DNA from: Hypericum androsaemum
Taxonomy: Eukaryota > Streptophyta > Magnoliopsida > Malpighiales > Hypericaceae
DNA length: 64,000 nucleotides
Direction: 5' to 3'
Assembly (NCBI GenBank): GCA_963995505.1
Contig: OZ023181.1
Coordinates: 1,711,487 to 1,775,486 of the forward strand
Positions 59,146-64,000 of this stretch are shown here, piece after piece. How positions within the stretch are numbered: position 1 is the stretch's first letter; the number at the start of each line of letters is the position of its first letter. Made by a program: the position numbers and the translations under genes. The notes beneath the pieces were generated by a model. The model ran no database searches and had not been told where the DNA came from. It worked only from the letters and a program-made list of their open reading frames with translations.

Positions 59146-59410
59146 TGTGATACCCCGCTAATGATATATTCTATCTGAAATGCTTAAGTGATTTGATTGG
59201 TATTATCCATATAAACAAGGTGCAAGATGCACCTTCTTTTGCGGCACACATCCTGAGAGAACTCCAAGATTAAACGTGTTTGGCAGGGAGTAAGATCAGT
59301 ATAGGTGACTTCTTGGGAAGTTTGCGGGATGCGTGTGATTGAGGACAAAACACGCTGGAAAAGACTCGTGTTGGTCTGTGGAGACAGTCGGTTGGATCAC
59401 AGGCGTTACA
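59146..59410 (+). mobile_element. Solo LTR of a Cassandra-type TRIM retrotransposon
   Basis: 265 bp with TGTGATA at the start and GTTACA at the end, flanked by the exact 5-bp duplication TAAAA (59141-59145 and 59411-59415). It contains a 5S rRNA-like domain, the hallmark of Cassandra LTRs, and the conserved 3' part with GAGGACAAAAC and GTGTTGGTCTGTGGAGAC. No second LTR or internal primer site follows, so it is a solo LTR left by recombination. Confidence 0.9.
59245..59333 (+). pseudogene. Degenerate 5S rRNA-like domain inside the Cassandra LTR
   Basis: Reads along plant 5S rRNA with substitutions: GAGAACTCCAAGATTAAACG for the A-box region, then GTAAGATCAGTATAGGTGAC and TTCTTGGGAAGT for the internal element and C box. 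Confidence 0.85.
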
Positions 59411-59415
59411 TAAAA

Positions 59416-59874
59416 CGTACTAAGTGACAAGAGTACTTAGATTAATCGATGATATATTTATTTTATTTTAATTAAGAGATTTTGATAGCCGATAAAATGA
59501 CGAATATAGATTGAAAAATCTAGGTTGTCATATATTTACCCATATTGTTTGAAAACCTCACATCATCAAAGGTCTTCTGCATTACGTCATTAAGTTTTCC
59601 TTCATAGGGAATAATTCATTCTCTTACAAGTGTGGCTCAATCGCCAGTAGAATGATGAATCTAGATTGGTGCATGAGTGGCTTATGACACACTTATAAGT
59701 AGTACCAAAAGAGGTTCTTATCCACATTTAAGCACCATAATGTCTCCACTTCTTCTGTACCACCAATCAAGCATTTGCTTATATTTGATGGCTGTGATAA
59801 AATTGCACGTCCAAATAGATATCGTTATCTCCCGTATTCGGAGTCAGATAATGTTGTACTCTATTTAGTAATAA
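59416..59874. other. Intergenic spacer, no gene seen
   Basis: Nothing supported. Confidence 0.45.
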
Positions 59875-59883
59875 TTTTCTTAA

Positions 59884-61136
59884 GAGATAATTGTCCTAAG
59901 GTCTCTGGTATTTGAGCAAATCTCTCTTTTAGTTTTTACTGTTTTAAAAAAAATTTCTCGGCCTCTTAGTTTGACATAATAGCATTTTTTAGTCCCTGGC
60001 GGACCCACCGCTGATGTCAGTGGTCAACACAATATTTTTTATGACCTTTATACCCTTCTAAAAAATAAACTTTTTCCTCCCTCCTCCGTCTTCAATCTCT
60101 GCGTCAACCTTACTTCAATGTCATCTTAAAAAAAAGTAAATTACTTCAATTACACAAAAACTAATCGATAGTAACTTGAATTAGAACTGAAATTGAAAAT
60201 TAGTTTAACAAACATTATTGACTAGAATTGCATATAAATAATTGACTAATCAAAATTATAATTAGGGCTCAAGTGCCGGAAGCCATGAGAGTTGTTCTTG
60301 AAGCTGAGACGGACGTGGGTGGTGAGCCAGACAGATCTCGTCTTCCCTGACCACGAACTTGTCTTCCCCTACCACGAACTCGTCGGCTAGCCGCCCAACC
60401 TGTTCTTGTTCTCCAGTAACCCAAGGACCCCACCCCCGATAGGTCTTCTCCTCAACTCTTGAATGACCCAAGGACCTGCCTCCGACGAAAACTGTAAGCT
60501 TTCAATTGATTTTAATCGATGATTTGGCTCCGTTCCTATAATAGGTCACCGACATTGCCAGAAAAGGACGATGGATGTTTGTTCCTTCTCTGGGCCGTTC
60601 TATTTGATGCCGATGCTTGCTCTTCCCTGGGAGTTTGATGTCGGTGCTTGCTCTACATGGGAAAGCTCCATGCGCCCCGTCTTCACCTTCTCCTCCATCG
60701 AGGAATTCTGGAGGTGTTTGTTAAGCTTGTAATTGATCCTAGTCAATTAGAATGTTGTAGATTGTCTAAACCAAACACATGTTGCAGATTAATCAAGTTC
60801 GTTCAATTCAAGTTAGTCCTGGACCTGGGCTTGTTTCTCTCGCTGGAGACCGGAGGTCAAGGTCGCTCGAGGTCGGGGGTGATATGGTGGATGGTGGTCG
60901 GGGGTGAAGGTTGAGAAGGGACGGAGGTCGGACGATTTCAATATTTTTTTGGTTATCTTTTGGAAGGGTAAAATGGTCTTTAAAAAAATTGTGTTGATCG
61001 ATGACATCAACGGTGGGTCTTTCAGGGACTAAAAAGTGCTATTATGTCAAATTAGGAGGACCCAGAAAGATTTTTGAAAACAGTAAGGACTAAAAAGGGG
61101 TTGCTCAAACACCAGGGACCTTAGGACAATTATCAT
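59884..61136. mobile_element. Mutator-like long-TIR element with GC-richer interior (1253 bp), possible Pack-MULE
   Basis: Arms of about 180 bp (59884 to about 60065, and about 60950-61136) match in inverted orientation: GATAATTGTCCTAAGGT, TTTGAGCAA, CATAATAGCA and GGGACTAAAAA/TTTTTAGTCCCT words. The exact nonamer TTTTCTTAA flanks both sides (59875-59883 and 61137-61145). The interior (60280-60930) is far richer in GC than the flanks, with CTTGTCTTCCC, CGTCTTCACCTTCTCCTCC and GGTCGGGGGT, and several short open frames (60262-60471 minus, 60648-60914 plus) of no recognised family. Confidence 0.88.
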
Positions 61137-61145
61137 TTTTCTTAA

Positions 61146-62565
61146 TAATATTTTTTATATTTATATTATAAAACTTGAATCCAATTATCCAAGACCTTAT
61201 TAAGTAAAAATAAGTTTCTTACAATTTAAAATTATAAACCAACTCTTATAAGTACCCATCAGACCATTCGAATGGAACAAGATGTTGGTCATTAAATGGT
61301 AATGACTTGTCCGTTGAGTGTAATTTTCGTCGCCATGACTATGATCATCTTTAACACCACCCTTAAACTAGTCTTGGCCTACTTAAGTCCATCATTGAAA
61401 TGTAAAATTATAGACCCAATTCGGCGTTAGGGCGAAACATCATCAGTTGATGGAGCAATTACTCCAACAAAGTTCCCCCTCATCATCATGAATGTTTTGT
61501 CTTTAATGTCCTGAACTACTACATTGGACGACAAAAAAATGTACAGCTGCACAACCGCCATTTAAATATATATAACTATCAGCTAATTAATTTAATAACC
61601 ACCGAGGTTGGTTGCTTGGGGAAAATAACATTGTTTAAGCTCCTCAAGCATGTATACAATTCGGTCCTTGATTGGATATTTACAACGGTCATAAATGTGC
61701 ACTAATGACTAATTTGTAATAACAAGTATTACATAAGAGTATTTTCAAAAATGCAAAATTATATTACGTTCAGAGGTACATCATATTGTATTTAATAGTA
61801 TATTATCATGTTGCGTTTAGTGATATCATTTAACATTTAGTAGTACTATATATTACGTTTAGTGATATAATTTAACATTTAGTGGTACCATATTTTTTGT
61901 CGAGATAGTACTACCAACTCTATTTAAAGATAGCACCCAATTTACTCTCATATAATTTAATCAGTCATTCGTTTCAAATCTAAATTATACACAAAAAATA
62001 CATTATAAGGAAACAGGCCACCACCATCCATTACTCATATCTCCCTTCTCAAAAAAAAAACTCATATCCGCTGGAAAAAGATGTTCTTTCTTTTGGAAGA
62101 GAATCTCTCTCCCACGAAATTCACTCACCTCGGCACCTAATTTTAGGACCACTTCATTAATATACGATCTCTTCTCTATTCGGCTTTGTCCATGATGCTT
62201 TCTTGACGGTGGACATGTGGGACAATTTCTCTAAAAAAAATTCAACAATCTTTTTATATCAAAGATCTCGCAAAATACCAACGGTGGGTAACCTGGTAAT
62301 CGGTCTTGCCTCATTTTCCATGAGTCGTTAGGTCAATTCCACCCCTTGCAGAAATTGCAAAACTTTATTTGGAAGGAGAACAAAATCCAATGCCGTCTAA
62401 AGTCCCGGGCTTTAGGCCAACCCGCTTAAATTTTTTTTTAAAAAAAAAATCTCGCAAAATTCATTACTTTTTGCTCGAAAATATAAATTAGTCGAATAAT
62501 CTAATTTTAAATTTATTCAATCTTGCGTCTGATCCAAATAACGCTAACTTGAGTACCAATAATTG
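61146..62565. other. Intergenic spacer with a short tandem duplication
   Basis: No gene. The words TTTAGTGATAT and TTTAACATTTAGT occur twice at a step of about 43 bp (61817-61885). Confidence 0.45.
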
Positions 62566-62784
62566 AGTATAAATTAATAAAATTATAATTAACTTATAAA
62601 AATATTTCACTAATTAATTGTTTGACTGTCGCAAAACTTATCATTTACGAACAGAAAAAAACTTATAAATTAATAATCGAATATAAATTAATAAAAATAT
62701 AATTAACTTATAAAAATATATAACTAATTAATTGTTTGACAGTAGCAAAATTTGTTGCCAAATTTATCATTTACAAACAGAAAA
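62566..62784. repeat. Tandem duplication, two copies of about 115 bp
   Basis: Copy 1 begins near 62566 and copy 2 near 62682. Both contain TATAAATTAATAAAA, ATAATTAACTTATAAAAATAT, AATTAATTGTTTGAC and ATCATTTAC-AACAGAAAA in the same order. Confidence 0.85.
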
Positions 62785-64000
62785 CAAGCCGGAGGACGAC
62801 ACATGATATATTAATATCAGTTCCATCCTTTTCATCTGCCCATTTCAAACTTTCTGCGAAGGCAACTACTCAATTTAAAAGCCAAGATCTTGCAATTGGG
62901 TCCTGTTGCTTTCCACCATTAATTCCCATACTCCACAATGAAAAAAAGTTACAGTACATCGTAACATCGGAAACTGGCCCTATCTAGATCACAAATAATC
63001 GGATACAATTGGATGCATATAGATAGATACACACATATATATGAAAATTTTCACTTTAATATGTATATGTATATATATATATAATTTTGACATTTTTATA
63101 TCAAACGTTCGTGGATAAAGTTGTTAGTTGTCTAGACCGAGTATTTGGTAATCTTTCTTGTTTGACATTTTATGAAAAAAAATCATAATTTTGTTGTTTT
63201 TTTTACAAGTTGATATAGTTAAAGTCAAAACAAAGTCGTTTCAATGAAAAAAAAACAGAACAAAACATACACAATGAAAATGGAAATAGTTTTATTTGTT
63301 TTTGTTATAATTAGTTAATTAAATACCGCCCTATTTCCATGAAATAAAGACAAGTGAGGTACAATAATGAGTAGTAGTGCACATACTTTATTAATTATAG
63401 CCTTAAAAAAATTAAACATGGCCAAAAGCTCACATTTTTTTTGTGGAAACCAAAAGTTCACATTTGGTACTTCGTCCATTGGATATGGCATTGATGGTAG
63501 TGTAGGTTTCTTTAAAAAAAGATGGTAGTGTAGGGGAGGCATGTTAGTGGAATCAGAAAGTGGGGACAACAAAATCTTTGGGCTATCTTCCAAGAAGATA
63601 CTCTATTTCTTCTCTACCTCCTCTAGCTTCTAACGTTTAAATTTAGTTTTCTTTTATATATAGACTCATATTTAGAAATTATTATGTCGATTAATTTATG
63701 TTTAAATCACGTGAAATTTTTGAAAAGTGAAGAAGTTTTTGTAATAACTATTTAATACTAATACATTCATAAAAACCACATCTTAGTCAAACTAAAACTA
63801 ATGCTTTCACAACAATTGCTTAATACTGATATGTTCAAAAAATTCAAACTTGAAATCCATTAATTAAACTAAAGCGAACATTTTCACTAGAAGTGCTTGT
63901 TGTTACGTTTAAGTTTTAATTTTACCTCTTCCATAGAAAGTTAGGTTTTAAGGTACCATTTACATTTTTATTAATTGACAAATGATTGTTCCAACTTAAT
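62785..64000. other. Intergenic spacer to the end of the window, no gene seen
   Basis: AT-rich; a short direct duplication GATGGTAGTGTAGG (63493 and 63521) is the only structure seen. Confidence 0.45.

Overview
This window is nuclear DNA from a flowering plant, most likely a eudicot. The genes have many short introns with GT-AG or GC-AG borders and AT-rich spacers, and they encode plant-specific families: an SKU5-type GPI-anchored cupredoxin, a plastid KASIII, a trehalose-6-phosphate phosphatase, a GT47 xylosyl/galactosyltransferase-like protein and a DUF863 protein. There are no operons, Shine-Dalgarno sites or CRISPR arrays. The species cannot be named from the sequence alone.

Layout: an SKU5-like gene on the minus strand (778-4080); a transposon-rich block (5.2-17.9 kb) holding a small hAT deletion derivative, an internally deleted Ty1/copia element with two LTRs, a Pack-MULE carrying a receptor-kinase fragment, two related 8-bp-TSD MITEs, an apparently intact autonomous hAT element and a 5'-truncated LINE end; a TPP gene on the minus strand (18396-20867, leader to about 22.5 kb); a gene-poor stretch (22.6-32.8 kb) with a long inverted-repeat element, two same-family SINEs and a Mutator-like MITE; then a compact gene cluster with a MAEA/GID9-like subunit of the CTLH ubiquitin ligase (33003-35323, plus), an intronless GT47 glycosyltransferase (37229-38623, plus) and KASIII (39032-42693, minus). 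After another gene-poor stretch (long-TIR element at 43.6-44.5 kb, tRNA-Leu pseudogene, decayed GC-rich region) comes a DUF863 gene with EAR-like repression motifs (51601-54401, plus), then 9.6 kb dominated by three more long-TIR Mutator-like elements and a solo LTR of the 5S-bearing Cassandra family.

The six single-copy genes have no shared pathway; they act in cell-wall/surface growth (SKU5-like, GT47), trehalose-6-phosphate sugar signalling (TPP), protein turnover (MAEA/GID9), plastid fatty-acid initiation (KASIII) and probably transcriptional regulation (DUF863). All six splice or read into complete frames (592, 396, 400, 464, 401 and 704 residues), so the gene space looks functional.

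The most notable feature is the mobile-element fraction. At least five elements have long terminal inverted repeats, and four of these have exact 9-10 bp target duplications, the Mutator signature; several enclose unrelated or coding-like DNA. The same window holds an autonomous hAT beside its own deletion derivative, two SINEs with near-perfect target duplications and a Cassandra solo LTR with an exact 5-bp duplication. I did not find a wholly new biological system.
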